A model generated the notes under the pieces. It saw nothing but the letters and a program-made list of their open reading frames with translations, did no database searches and had not been told where the DNA came from. From assembly GCA_026954325.1 (NCBI GenBank), contig JAIXKK010000214.1, forward strand, positions 1 through 63,299: a DNA stretch of 63,299 nt, read 5' to 3'. This document shows positions 36,501 to 44,328 of the stretch, one piece after another. How positions within the stretch are numbered: the first letter of the stretch is position 1; each line of letters opens with the position of its first letter. The position numbers and the translations under genes were made by a program. The DNA is from Bryobacterales bacterium. GTDB lineage: Bacteria; Acidobacteriota; Terriglobia; Bryobacterales; Bryobacteraceae.

Positions 36501-36821
36501 CTGCAGCTTTACGTTGAGTTGCAGTGTCTGTGCGACGGTCAACTGAACATCTCTGATCTCTTCGCGCCTGAAGCCGGCCATCTCCACCGCCAGGCGGTAT
36601 GTCCCGCGCGGCAGCGCCCGAAACTCGTAGATGCCCTCGCTGTTCGCCACCTGGTTGCGTGTCTGATTTGTTTCTTCGTGCGTCAGCATCACCTTGGCGC
36701 CGGCCACGGCGGCGCCGGTCGTGTCGGTGACAGACCCGGTAATGACACCACTGGCGGTCTGCGCTCCCAGTGGAATCGCAAGACATAAGGAGACGAATAG
36801 TAAAGCCGCAATTTTCCGCAT
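33561..36821 (-). CDS. Oar-like TonB-dependent receptor with CarboxypepD_reg domain
   Basis: The 1086-residue outer-membrane protein starts MRKIAALLFVSLCLAIPLGA at ATG 36821, behind GGAAGGG. A GTG nine bases upstream lacks a spaced site. Residues about 25-105 form a carboxypeptidase-regulatory-like domain (GSVTDTTGAAVAGAKVML, LPRGTYRLAVEMAGF). A plug follows (IDEKRVRELPLNGRNFMQLA, VIVDGIEISGMELNNYPYA, FVNVVTRRGTNDFHGAAFEF), and a long barrel ends QFGLKYIF. Acidobacteria encode many such receptors for large or varied ligands; its ligand is unknown. It is transcribed away from a Trm112-like gene and has promoter-like DNA and a direct-repeat site upstream. Confidence 0.93.
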   Translation of the reverse strand: MRKIAALLFVSLCLAIPLGAQTASGVITGSVTDTTGAAVAGAKVMLTHEETNQTRNQVANSEGIYEFRALPRGTYRLAVEMAGFRREEIRDVQLTVAQTLQLNVKLQVGQVSEAITVEASAAQVQASEASLAQVIDEKRVRELPLNGRNFMQLAFLSSGIVTAGRASATQRQANYGPAFSAGGQRDNTSTVIVDGIEISGMELNNYPYAIPSLESVAEFRVLTSGASAEFGGNSGAFVNVVTRRGTNDFHGAAFEFLRNDRFDSRNFFDVTGRSAPNKRNQFGFVGNGPVLIPKLYNGKDRTFFLFSWEWQRQRNGTTSTAIVPTAQERAGDFSGTVTPVVDPFTKDPFPGNRIPESRISPVGRGLLALYPLSNNADPARNYVNAPLRKWDFTVPSFRIDHKLSNANNLFWRTTVNQPDDIGPGQALTQTFKYDAVQSERNVQHTLGDTHIFSSRIVNEANIGFVRMNRIRNSADSFQRDWVKELGIKGIDTQPLTYGAPAVTVSGFPQAGFSTNNAFFQWITQSAQVVDNLSLMLGKHTVKVGGTYQRKQLNSTQWGAPNGNYAFTGVYTSPPPVGTPTRQSAIADTLLGYPATYSVQTTPYEQRMRYGNTALYVQDDWRVSRNLTLNIGLRWEYFGKPYDKFDRIATFDLGTGQQLLPGQNGTPRSLINPDRNNFGPRFGFAWRATGNDSLVVRGSYGVFYSPPIGNDFRSRGFQDPFAFLVTRVYRPASTTSPLPTFTAEAPLVGADRQTNLTRAGVDRNLRDAYVQQWTLSVQKLVTKNTLWEAAYRGSKSTRLQTQLNYNEIFPNPPQPPDFRQIFPWPNLAAVNILESRGAANYHALTTRLERRYSNGLTFLTNYTFSKTLTDVDSSTVGVVIGGGSFGPNTIRNLRDNKGPAVFDRPHQLNFSAVYEPPFFKKSPAPVRLLLAGWQIAPIWTAYVGAYLTPGNFNVQNTGARPDVLRNPNLSRGDRTIDRWFDTEAIQNATPGRFGNAGKGIIQGSGVNNWDVNLSKNFYITERHRVQFRAELFNFFNHAQFDDPVLQPAVRDAAGRLLNPTAGKITSASDFGFRQTERVVQFGLKYIF

Positions 36822-36901
36822 CGCACTCACCCTTCCGGAACTGCCGATTTGGACCTCACATAAGACCCGCGCGCCCGATTGGGGGCACGAGGCGTGCGGG
36901 T

Positions 36902-36930
36902 ATTATACATCGTTTTTCCAGGCGGCTATA
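36902..36930 (-). promoter_or_regulatory. Candidate promoter of the Oar-like receptor
   Basis: On the minus strand a perfect TATAAT lies at 36907-36902, about 80 bases before the ATG. The matching minus-35 position (36930-36925) reads TATAGC, a poor match. A strong minus-10 with a weak minus-35 suggests dependence on an activator, and a direct repeat sits just upstream. Confidence 0.45.
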
Positions 36931-36937
36931 AAGGCAT

Positions 36938-36973
36938 AGAAGTAATACACCGATAGTACTAGAAGTGATATAC
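36938..36973. promoter_or_regulatory. Direct-repeat operator candidate, AGAAGTRATAYAC twice
   Basis: AGAAGTAATACAC at 36938 and AGAAGTGATATAC at 36961 are 23 bases apart, close to two helical turns. The second copy extends to the palindrome GAAGTGATATACTTC. The pair lies immediately upstream of the weak minus-35 of the Oar-like receptor and about 45 to 80 bases before the Trm112-like start, so it could serve either gene. Confidence 0.45.
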
Positions 36974-37017
36974 TTCCGATAGGTTCGAGGGATCTTCGCC
37001 GGATAGGAGTTTTTGCC

Positions 37018-37335
37018 ATGCGTATACGGCTCCGGCTCCATTTTTGGAACTTCGATTACCCGTGGTTTCCCGCTCCCGGCAGCCGGGCTCCGGTTCGCCG
37101 ATTCCCCGGGATCAGCCCGGAAATTCTGGAAATCCTCGTCTGTCCACTCTGCAAAGCAAGACTTGAGGTGGCCGCATCCAACTCCGAGTTGGAATGTCTT
37201 TGCTGCCATCGCATTTACCCCGTTTTCGATGGAGTCCCGGTGATGTACATGGCGGAGTCCCGCATCGAGAACCCGTTCGGCCATGACCTGCCCAGAGCGT
37301 GGAAACGGACCCCGCTCCCCGCGCAGGGCGACTGA
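37018..37335 (+). CDS. Trm112-like zinc-ribbon protein
   Basis: The 105-residue protein has the core ISPEILEILVCPLCKARLEV and then LECLCCHRIYPVFDGVPVMY, with two CxxC pairs that would bind zinc as in Trm112/YcaR proteins. Trm112 partners activate methyltransferases in eukaryotes and archaea; bacterial members are mostly of unknown role. Family members usually begin just before ISPE, but here about 30 extra residues (MRIRLRLHFWNFDYPWF) precede it. The ATG at 37018 is preferred because AGGAG lies a few bases upstream and no ATG or GTG is close to ISPE. It sits 22 bases ahead of the next gene. Confidence 0.8.
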   Translation: MRIRLRLHFWNFDYPWFPAPGSRAPVRRFPGISPEILEILVCPLCKARLEVAASNSELECLCCHRIYPVFDGVPVMYMAESRIENPFGHDLPRAWKRTPLPAQGD

Positions 37336-37357
37336 AATCGCGGTATCCTGACCATTC

Positions 37358-38350
37358 ATGACTGTGTTCCGCCGCCGCGAGTGGATCCTTCTTTGTGCCG
37401 CCGGGGCAACCCGCGCCGCTCCGGCTGTAACCCGGCGCGAGTGGGAACGGCAGCGCTCTAACGTGCTTGGGCGGATGCAGGAGGTAATGGGCCCGCTGAC
37501 CAGGATCAAAGACGCTCCCTCCGTCGACATAGGCGGCGAATTCGACGACGGGACGCATATCCGCCGGCACATCCGCTACGAGGCCGAACCGGGGGATTGG
37601 GCGCCGGCCTGGCTGCTGCTTCCGAAGGCCCGGCGTGGGCGCATGCCCGCTGTCCTGTGCCTGCATCAAACCACGCGCATCGGCAAAGACGAACCGGCGG
37701 GTCTGGGAGGGAAAGAGAATCTACACTACGCAAGCGAACTCGCCGCGCGAGGGTATGTCACCCTCGCGCCTGACTATCCGAACTTCGGCGAATATTCGAT
37801 TGACGTGTACGCCAAGGGGTACGCGAGCGCCACGATGAAAGGGATTGTGAACCACATACGCGCGGTAGATGTGCTCCGCCGGCTGCCCGAGGTGGATGGC
37901 AAACGGATCGGCGTTTGCGGCCATTCGCTTGGCGGCCACAATTCGCTGTTTGTGGCGGCGTTTGACGCGCGTATCCGAGCCGTGGTGACAAGCTGCGGAT
38001 TTACCTCGTTTGCCAAGTACTATCACGGTGATCTCACTGGCTGGAGCCATAAAGGCTACATGCCGCGCATCGCCTCAGTGTATGGGAAGTCGCCGGCAAA
38101 GATGCCCTTCGATTTCCCCGGCGTTCTCTCCGTCATTGCTCCACGGCCCATCTTCGTCAACGCACCCACCGCTGACAGCAACTTCGACATGAGCGGAGTA
38201 GACGATTGCGTGAGCGCGGCGCGCAAGGTGTACGAAGGAGTGTATCACGCGCCGCAGGCAGTTGTGGTGGAGCACCCGGAAAGCGCGCACGATTTTCCGC
38301 CTGCTGTGCGCACCCGCGCCTACGAGTTTCTGGATGCGAAGCTCCGCTAG
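37358..38350 (+). CDS. Alpha/beta hydrolase, esterase/dienelactone hydrolase-like
   Basis: 330 residues: a short signal-like start (RRREWILLCAAGATRAAPAV), then a hydrolase domain with the nucleophile elbow GHSLGG (S190) and a late catalytic histidine in ESAHDFPP (H311). PIFVNAPTADSNFD carries likely acid residues. It resembles secreted acetyl-xylan-esterase or dienelactone-hydrolase-like enzymes; the substrate is not readable. It runs 22 bases after the Trm112-like stop on the same strand. Its stop codon shares CTAG with the convergent serS stop. Confidence 0.85.
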   Translation: MTVFRRREWILLCAAGATRAAPAVTRREWERQRSNVLGRMQEVMGPLTRIKDAPSVDIGGEFDDGTHIRRHIRYEAEPGDWAPAWLLLPKARRGRMPAVLCLHQTTRIGKDEPAGLGGKENLHYASELAARGYVTLAPDYPNFGEYSIDVYAKGYASATMKGIVNHIRAVDVLRRLPEVDGKRIGVCGHSLGGHNSLFVAAFDARIRAVVTSCGFTSFAKYYHGDLTGWSHKGYMPRIASVYGKSPAKMPFDFPGVLSVIAPRPIFVNAPTADSNFDMSGVDDCVSAARKVYEGVYHAPQAVVVEHPESAHDFPPAVRTRAYEFLDAKLR

Positions 38351-39627
38351 CGAAGTTCCGCCCGCGCGGTGATCACCTCGGCGTTCAGATAGGGGCGCAA
38401 GACTTCCGGCACCAAGACGCTTCCATCAGCTTGCTGGTAGTTTTCGACAATCGCCACCCAGGTGCGGCCGACGGCGAGGCCGCTGCCGTTCAACGTGTGC
38501 GCAAACTCGGATTTCTTCCCGTTCCTGGCGCGAATGGAGGCTCGCCGCGCCTGGAAGGCCTCGAAGTTCGAGCAGGAGGAGATTTCGCGGAACGCATTCT
38601 GTCCCGGCAGCCAAACCTCGAGATCGTAAGTCTTCGCCGAGGAGAAACCGAGGTCCGCCGTGCACAGAACCACTCTGCGGAAGGCCAGGCCCAACCGTTC
38701 GAGGATATTCTCAGCGTCGGAGGTGAGCTGTTCCAACTGCTCGTAGCTTTGGCCGGGGCGGGTGAACTTCACCAGCTCCACCTTCTGGAACTGGTGCTGC
38801 CGGATGATGCCGCGCACGTCTTTCCCATAGGAGCCGGCCTCACTGCGGAAGCAAGGCGTGTAGGCACAGAGGCTGATGGGGAGCTGTTCCGCATCGAGCG
38901 TCTCATCACGGTAGAGGTTCGTAACCGGCACTTCCGCCGTGGGAGCAAGCCAGAAATCGAAGTTCTCGCATTTGAACAGGTCCGCTGCGAACTTCGGCAA
39001 CTGCCCGGTGCCGAAGAGGCTTGCCGAGTTCACCAGAAATGGCGGCAGCACCTCGGTGTAGCCATGCTCGCGGGTGTGCGCGTCGAGCATGAAATTGATC
39101 AGCGCGCGCTCGAGCCGCGCCCCCAGGCCCCAGTAGACCGCAAAGCGCGCGCCGGTGATTTTCGCCGCGCGCTCGAAATCGAGAATGCCCAGTTCCGGTC
39201 CCAGGTCCCAGTGCGCCTTGGGCGGAAAGGAGAACTCCGGCTGTGTCCCTTTGCGGTGGATCTCGACATTATCCGCTTCACTCTTGCCTACCGGCACGGA
39301 CTCATGCGGCACATTGGGAACAGCCGTCATGAGATTGCGGAACTCCTCATCGACAGCCTTCACCTGCTCTTCCAGCCGGCTGATGGTCTCGCCGGCGGCC
39401 CGCACTTCGGCCTGCTGGGCGGAAGTATCAACGCCTTGTTTGCGGAGCTTGGCGATCTCCTGGGATTCGGTGTTGCGCTTCGCGCGCAAGGTCTCCATTT
39501 CTGTAAGCGCGGCGCGGCGCCGGGCGTCGAGGTCGCGGAAATGGGCCGTATCGAGGGTCATCCCGCGGGTGGAGAGTCGCTCCGCGATGGCATCGAGATT
39601 GGTACGAAAGTGAGAAAGGTCGTGCAT
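38347..39627 (-). CDS. serS: Seryl-tRNA synthetase
   Basis: This cytosolic enzyme charges tRNA-Ser. The 426 residues begin MHDLSHFRTNLDAIAERLST, the start of the tRNA-binding coiled coil (arm roughly 30-100: AALTEMETLRAKRNTESQEI, SRLEEQVKAVDEEF). Class II core motifs follow: ALINFMLDAHTREHGYTEVL (motif 1), TPCFRSEAGSYGKDVRGI (motif 2) with FQKVELVKF, and NGSGLAVGRTWVAIVENYQQ (motif 3). The start 39627 fits the family; upstream in-frame residues are not serS-like. The gene is alone on its strand, convergent with the hydrolase. Confidence 0.97.
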   Translation of the reverse strand: MHDLSHFRTNLDAIAERLSTRGMTLDTAHFRDLDARRRAALTEMETLRAKRNTESQEIAKLRKQGVDTSAQQAEVRAAGETISRLEEQVKAVDEEFRNLMTAVPNVPHESVPVGKSEADNVEIHRKGTQPEFSFPPKAHWDLGPELGILDFERAAKITGARFAVYWGLGARLERALINFMLDAHTREHGYTEVLPPFLVNSASLFGTGQLPKFAADLFKCENFDFWLAPTAEVPVTNLYRDETLDAEQLPISLCAYTPCFRSEAGSYGKDVRGIIRQHQFQKVELVKFTRPGQSYEQLEQLTSDAENILERLGLAFRRVVLCTADLGFSSAKTYDLEVWLPGQNAFREISSCSNFEAFQARRASIRARNGKKSEFAHTLNGSGLAVGRTWVAIVENYQQADGSVLVPEVLRPYLNAEVITARAELR

Positions 39628-39696
39628 GGGTGACGGAAATGGGTGGAATCTTCTATTGTACGCCCCCTTGGAGCCGTCTCTGATACCATATGTCGG

Positions 39697-40827
39697 ATGA
39701 GCACTACCCGGCGCGCTTTCCTGACCTTGCTTGGCTCCCTTCCGGCTGCCCGTGGGGCGATGGCTTCGAACAATTACATCGTTTATTACGGCGATTATAC
39801 GCAGAAATCTTCCAAGGGGATTTACCATGGCCGCTTCGATGCGGTGACAGGGAAGGCCACGGAACCTCAACTGGCCGCGGAAATGAGCAACCCCAGTTTC
39901 GTGGCGCTGCACCCGAACGGAAAAAATCTATATGCGGTGAGCGAAATGGGCGCTGGGGCGGACAGCGTCACCGCCTTCGCCATCGAGCGTGCCAGCGGGA
40001 AACTGCGCAAGCTGAATACGGTGTCCACCAGAGGTACGATGCCCTGTCACGTCAACGTGGACTGGAGCGGGCGCGCGCTGGTGGTGGCGAATTACGGCAG
40101 CGGCAGCGTCGCCGCGATGGCGCTGAAGCCGGACGGCAGTCTGACGGAACCGGCTTCCTTCATCCAGCACAAGGGCAAGAGCGTTGATCCGCGGCGGCAG
40201 GAAGGCCCTCACGCCCATTCGGTGAACATCTCGAAGGACAACCGTTTTCTGATTGTGGGAGATCTGGGGTTGGATGAAGTGCTGGTATATAAGTTCGATG
40301 CCGCCACGGCTACCATCACCCCGAACAATCCTCCATTTGCCAAGGTGAAACCCGGCTCCGGACCGCGCCATTTCACGTTCCATCCAAGCGGGAAGTACGG
40401 GTATGTCATCAATGAAATGGCGTCCACGGTGACGGCGTTCACGTGGGATGGGGCTCGTGGAGCGCTGAAGGAGATCCAGACGATTTCGACGCTGCCGGAT
40501 GGATATAAGGGGGACACAACGACGGCGGAAGTGGTGGCGCATCCCAACGGAAAATTCCTTTACGGCTCCAACCGCGGCCACGACAGTCTGGCCCTGTTCG
40601 CGATTGCGGCGAACGGTACGCTGCGGCGCATGGAGAACATTCCGACGCAGGGCAGGATTCCGCGTAATTTCGCTATCGATCCCACGGGGAAGTGGCTGTT
40701 CGCGGCGAATCAGGAGTCGGACAACGTAGTCATCTTCTCGGTGGACGGCAACACGGGGCGCCTCACTGCCACAGGCCAGCAACTGAAGATGGGCAGTCCG
40801 GTGTGCGTGCGGTTCCTCGCGGTGTAG
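39697..40827 (+). CDS. Exported lactonase-family (6-phosphogluconolactonase-like) beta-propeller
   Basis: The 376-residue protein has a twin-arginine-like start (MSTTRRAFLTLLGSLPAARG). The body is a seven-bladed propeller with repeats such as NPSFVALHPNGKNLYAVSE, HPSGKYGYVINE, HPNGKFLYGSNRGHDSLAL and IDPTGKWLFAANQESDNV. These are hallmarks of the YbhE-type lactonase family. Most cytosolic members open 6-phosphogluconolactone; exported acidobacterial versions may act on other sugar lactones. The signal suggests the periplasm, so the substrate is uncertain. It starts 69 bases from the divergent serS. Confidence 0.9.
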   Translation: MSTTRRAFLTLLGSLPAARGAMASNNYIVYYGDYTQKSSKGIYHGRFDAVTGKATEPQLAAEMSNPSFVALHPNGKNLYAVSEMGAGADSVTAFAIERASGKLRKLNTVSTRGTMPCHVNVDWSGRALVVANYGSGSVAAMALKPDGSLTEPASFIQHKGKSVDPRRQEGPHAHSVNISKDNRFLIVGDLGLDEVLVYKFDAATATITPNNPPFAKVKPGSGPRHFTFHPSGKYGYVINEMASTVTAFTWDGARGALKEIQTISTLPDGYKGDTTTAEVVAHPNGKFLYGSNRGHDSLALFAIAANGTLRRMENIPTQGRIPRNFAIDPTGKWLFAANQESDNVVIFSVDGNTGRLTATGQQLKMGSPVCVRFLAV

Positions 40828-40892
40828 ATTTTTTTGTTTGGCTGAAAGGAATCCGGGCGGAACGCAATTTCCAGGCAGAGGTACTTGTCTCC

Positions 40893-42401
40893 ATGTGCCA
40901 GCGCGACCGGCTGATATCCCTTTTCTTCGCTTTCGGCGCCGCCCTTGCGGGGCAGCCGAGCCTCACCATTTACAACCAAAGATTTGCCGTGGTGCGGGAC
41001 CTGATCCCGCTCGATCTGAAGCAGGGCGTCAACACGATCCGTTTCAGCGGCGCCACAGTGCACCTGGAGCCGGATTCGGTCATCCTGCGCGACCCGAGCG
41101 GCGGGACCGTGCTCAAGATCCTGGAGCAGAATTTCCGCGCTGAGCCGATCTCCGAAGCGTTGCTACTCTCGCTGTTTGAAGGCAAGGAGATCGAGTTTGA
41201 GGAGACATTGGGCGCCGGCGGGCAGAAGCGGCTGATCCGCGGCAGGATCATCCGCAGCGGATACGTGCCGCATTCCGCGGCAATGGGCCAATACGGCTAC
41301 CAGTATGCGGCGTATCAGAACGCCTATTCGCAAAGCGGCGGAGGACAGCCGATAGTCGAGGTGGAGGGGAAGCTCTTCTTTCATCTTCCCGGTCGGCCGG
41401 TGTTCCCCGCCCTGGGAGACGACACCATCCTCAAGCCGTCACTCGATTGGCGCATCCACGCGGACCGGGCCGCGAAGCTCAATGCGGAGTTGAGCTACGT
41501 CTCGGGCGGCATGAGTTGGAAGGCGGACTACAACCTGGTGGCTCCCGAAGAGGGGGATACGCTGGACATCGTCGGGTGGGTGACGATGGACAACCAAAGC
41601 GGCAAGGATTTCGAGAAGGCCCGCATCAAGCTGGTGGCGGGGGATGTCAGCAAGATTCAGCCGGGCCGGGAGGGCCGCGACCAAATGATGATGGCAAGAG
41701 CGGAGGTGGTCGGAGGGATAGCGCCTTCCGTCACGGAGCGTTCGTTCGACGAATACCATCTCTATACGCTGCCGCTCGCGACGACACTGCATGACCGCGA
41801 GACAAAGCAAGTGGAGCTTCTTCGCGCGGCGGAAGTTGCCTCTCGGCGGCTGTACGTATACGATGGCGCGAAGATTGGAACGCGGTACGCGGGTTGGGAT
41901 GCGGCCACTATTCGCACCCAGCCCGAATACGGCGCGGAATCCAATCCCAAGGTGTGGGTGATGCGGGAGTTTCTGAACAGCGAGGCCAATGGACTGGGTA
42001 TCGCGCTGCCGAAGGGCCGCGCGCGATTTTATCGCCGCGACCAGGGGGGACAACTGGAGTTCACGGGAGAGAACAACATCGATCATACGCCGAAGAATGA
42101 AAAGGTGCGCGTCTACACTGGCGATGCCTTCGACATCGTGGGGGAGCGGCGGCGGACGAACTTCCAGATTGACCACAACCAGCGCTGGGTGGAAGAATCC
42201 TTCGAGATCAAACTGAGGAACCACAAGCGGGAGGCCGCGGAGGTACGGGTGGTGGAGCATCTCTACCGTTGGAGTAATTGGCGGCTGATCAGCCAGACCC
42301 TGCCGTTCTCGAAGAAAGACAGCCGGACGATTGAGTTCCTGGTGAAACTCCAGCCCGAGCAGGAGCAGACGATGAACTATACGGTGCACTACTCGTGGTA
42401 G
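40893..42401 (+). CDS. Exported DUF4139-family protein
   Basis: 502 residues: a short signal (MCQRDRLISLFFAFGAALAG) and an N-terminal DUF4140-like part (LTIYNQRFAVVRDLIPLDLK) that differs from classical members. DUF4139 follows with its typical sequence: AELSYVSGGMSWKADYNLV, VTMDNQSGKDFEKARIKLVA, GDAFDIVGERRRTNFQIDH, ETFEIKL-like EESFEIKLRNHKREAAEV, VVEHLYRWSNWRLI and TMNYTVHYSW at the end. The family is widely conserved, with no known reaction; members are found at the surface or periplasm. It lies 65 bases after the lactonase gene and is probably co-transcribed. Confidence 0.9.
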   Translation: MCQRDRLISLFFAFGAALAGQPSLTIYNQRFAVVRDLIPLDLKQGVNTIRFSGATVHLEPDSVILRDPSGGTVLKILEQNFRAEPISEALLLSLFEGKEIEFEETLGAGGQKRLIRGRIIRSGYVPHSAAMGQYGYQYAAYQNAYSQSGGGQPIVEVEGKLFFHLPGRPVFPALGDDTILKPSLDWRIHADRAAKLNAELSYVSGGMSWKADYNLVAPEEGDTLDIVGWVTMDNQSGKDFEKARIKLVAGDVSKIQPGREGRDQMMMARAEVVGGIAPSVTERSFDEYHLYTLPLATTLHDRETKQVELLRAAEVASRRLYVYDGAKIGTRYAGWDAATIRTQPEYGAESNPKVWVMREFLNSEANGLGIALPKGRARFYRRDQGGQLEFTGENNIDHTPKNEKVRVYTGDAFDIVGERRRTNFQIDHNQRWVEESFEIKLRNHKREAAEVRVVEHLYRWSNWRLISQTLPFSKKDSRTIEFLVKLQPEQEQTMNYTVHYSW

Positions 42402-42422
42402 GGTGTCAGGCGTTTCCGGCAG

Positions 42423-42890
42423 CTACGTGGGATTCCGGATCAAACCCACCCCGCGGAGAAATCCCTTGATTCTTGATTTTCGGGAGATGGGAACCGGATC
42501 AATTCTTATGGAGCACGGCGAGACAATGGTCAACGTCATGGCTGGAAGTTCCACCGTGGCGCCGTCTTCCAGTCTCACACCCCTGATGATTTCAGATTTG
42601 AAGCCAAAGCCATCGGCGGAGACAAATCCAACGAAGGTGACATCATACAAACCGGCGAAGAACTGGAAGGCGCCGGTATCGGAGGTTGCCAGCGACGCAA
42701 GCATTTCCGCGGAGGCTGCTCCCGACAGCCTGACCACAAGGCGCGGGATGGCAGCGCCGGTGGGGTCCGTCACGCGGCCGGAGATTCTGCCCTCACCGGC
42801 GGCTGCCTGGGTGGCGAGGATCAAGAGAGCCAGCAGCTTGGGCTTAGAAGCTGAGCACCAGGTGCCAGATGTAGAAGTAGGCAAGGGCAT
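42423..42890 (-). CDS. Small exported CarboxypepD_reg-like protein
   Basis: The ATG at 42890 has GGGAG seven bases upstream and leads into a hydrophobic signal (LLALLILATQAAAGE). The mature part is a single carboxypeptidase-regulatory-like beta-sandwich (GRISGRVTDPTGAAIPRLVV, FAGLYDVTFVGF) of about 100 residues, ending in a basic tail (SRKSRIKGFLRGVGLIRNP). The start lies inside the end of the URO-D-like gene, giving a 47-base overlap in another frame. An upstream ATG at 42962 is less likely. The domain without a receptor or peptidase attached is common in Acidobacteria; the partner is unknown. Confidence 0.65.
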   Translation of the reverse strand: MPLPTSTSGTWCSASKPKLLALLILATQAAAGEGRISGRVTDPTGAAIPRLVVRLSGAASAEMLASLATSDTGAFQFFAGLYDVTFVGFVSADGFGFKSEIIRGVRLEDGATVELPAMTLTIVSPCSIRIDPVPISRKSRIKGFLRGVGLIRNPT

Positions 42891-44262
42891 CGATGTTCTC
42901 CCAAACGTGCTTGCACACCGCCGGATCGCCGGTGATGGATGGGATTTCCTTTCGCCTGGCATCCCAGGTGAGGCAGGCCCCGGGCGGAATCTTCCCCGCC
43001 GGGAATGTGGGCGCAGGCGGGCGATTTTCGGGCGGCGGGGGCGGCGGACCGTCGTTCGGCGCGGGTGAGTAGACGCCGTACTCGCGGGTAAAATCCGTCA
43101 TCGCCTTGACGTTCTCCACGGTGGCGTCATTCTGCATGATGGCGGAGGCGTCCATGATGTATCCGCCGTTCTCGCCGCAGGTGTCGATGAGGAGTTTGCA
43201 CTGCTGTCTCACCTGTTCGGGAGTCCCGAAGGCGAGCAATGCGTTGGTCACGCCGCCGGAAAGGCAGAACTTTGAGCCGAGTTTTTGAGCGCAAAGGGCC
43301 GGGTCGGCGCGGTCCATGTGATAGATGATGGAGCCCGCGGGAAGTTCCGCAAAGGCGTCCAGATGGGCATCCCACTTGCCTTCGGCATAGAACAGAGTCT
43401 GGTTGCCCCGCGCCCAGATCGCTTCCACAATCGGCTTCAGCGTGGGCCAATAGAGCGTCCGGAAGTGCTCGTGGGAGATGAAGGGGACGCAGCCGCGATG
43501 CATCCAGATGGGTATCGGGATGTTGCGCGCGGGATCAAGGCCGGAGAGCGCGATGAAGGCGAGATGAGGCATCAGCGCGTAACAGGCCTTCTCCACTTTG
43601 TCCGGTATCTCTTTCAGGTCGAATGCCAGGCCGAGATAACCGCGGAACTTGTCGGCGAGAATATCGAGCGGCGCCTTCAACATGCCGGAGATGGAAGAAA
43701 CCGTCCCACACTCTTCTTTCATACGCTCGATCTGGGGGCCGAAAGCATTGAAATAACTGGCCATGGCCCAGGCCGATTTCACGAGGGCGATATCCCTTCG
43801 ATAAGAGCCTTCGGCGAATTCGGCGGCAACGCGCGGAAGCCAGGTGTTGTAGAGAAACGCCACCGGGTCATCGATGAGTTCGTCGTATTCTTCGCGCCGC
43901 ATCCAGGCGTTGTTTTGATCCGGTTCACGATACTGGAAACCGACTTCCGGACCGACGTCGATGCCGGGGATGGCGTAGTAGCGAAGGCCGGCGGACTGGG
44001 TGAGCCCCGTCCAGACATAGACCATGTTGGGAACAACGGCGTCCCAATCGAAGCCCTTACAGCAGGCGATGACGGAATCAAATGCCTGATTGTAGTCGTG
44101 GGCGAGTTGCTGGGAAGTGTGGCCGGAGTAGGTGGCGGTGAACTCGGCGGCAAACGGCCGGAGTGGGACGCGGTCCGGCTTCTGGTTGCGCATGGCGGTG
44201 ACGTACCGGTTAAGCCGCTGCGCGTAGAGTTGATCGGTTGCGGTTGGCATTGCGGGCGCCAT
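42844..44262 (-). CDS. URO-D-family protein, uroporphyrinogen decarboxylase-like
   Basis: 472 residues with the TIM-barrel pattern of the uroporphyrinogen decarboxylase/MtaA-like family: VTAMRNQKPDRVPLRPF at the start, AGLRYYAIPGIDVGPEVGFQ, LPAGSIIYHMDRADP and KFCLSGGVTNALLAFGTPEQ, then GGYIMDASAIMQND. It is longer than HemE (about 350) and lacks the N-terminal porphyrin-binding RQAGR motif, so it is not HemE. Corrinoid-dependent demethylase activity is possible but not shown. A proline-rich linker (DGPPPPPPENRPPAP) near 410-425 leads to a C-terminal extension of about 45 residues. The last gene of its strand overlaps it. Confidence 0.82.
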   Translation of the reverse strand: MAPAMPTATDQLYAQRLNRYVTAMRNQKPDRVPLRPFAAEFTATYSGHTSQQLAHDYNQAFDSVIACCKGFDWDAVVPNMVYVWTGLTQSAGLRYYAIPGIDVGPEVGFQYREPDQNNAWMRREEYDELIDDPVAFLYNTWLPRVAAEFAEGSYRRDIALVKSAWAMASYFNAFGPQIERMKEECGTVSSISGMLKAPLDILADKFRGYLGLAFDLKEIPDKVEKACYALMPHLAFIALSGLDPARNIPIPIWMHRGCVPFISHEHFRTLYWPTLKPIVEAIWARGNQTLFYAEGKWDAHLDAFAELPAGSIIYHMDRADPALCAQKLGSKFCLSGGVTNALLAFGTPEQVRQQCKLLIDTCGENGGYIMDASAIMQNDATVENVKAMTDFTREYGVYSPAPNDGPPPPPPENRPPAPTFPAGKIPPGACLTWDARRKEIPSITGDPAVCKHVWENIDALAYFYIWHLVLSF

Positions 44263-44328
44263 TCTATCTATCCTCCGGGCGGGGTTATCCGCATCTCGTC
44301 TGTCACGAATTAGTCTAGCGCTATCGAT

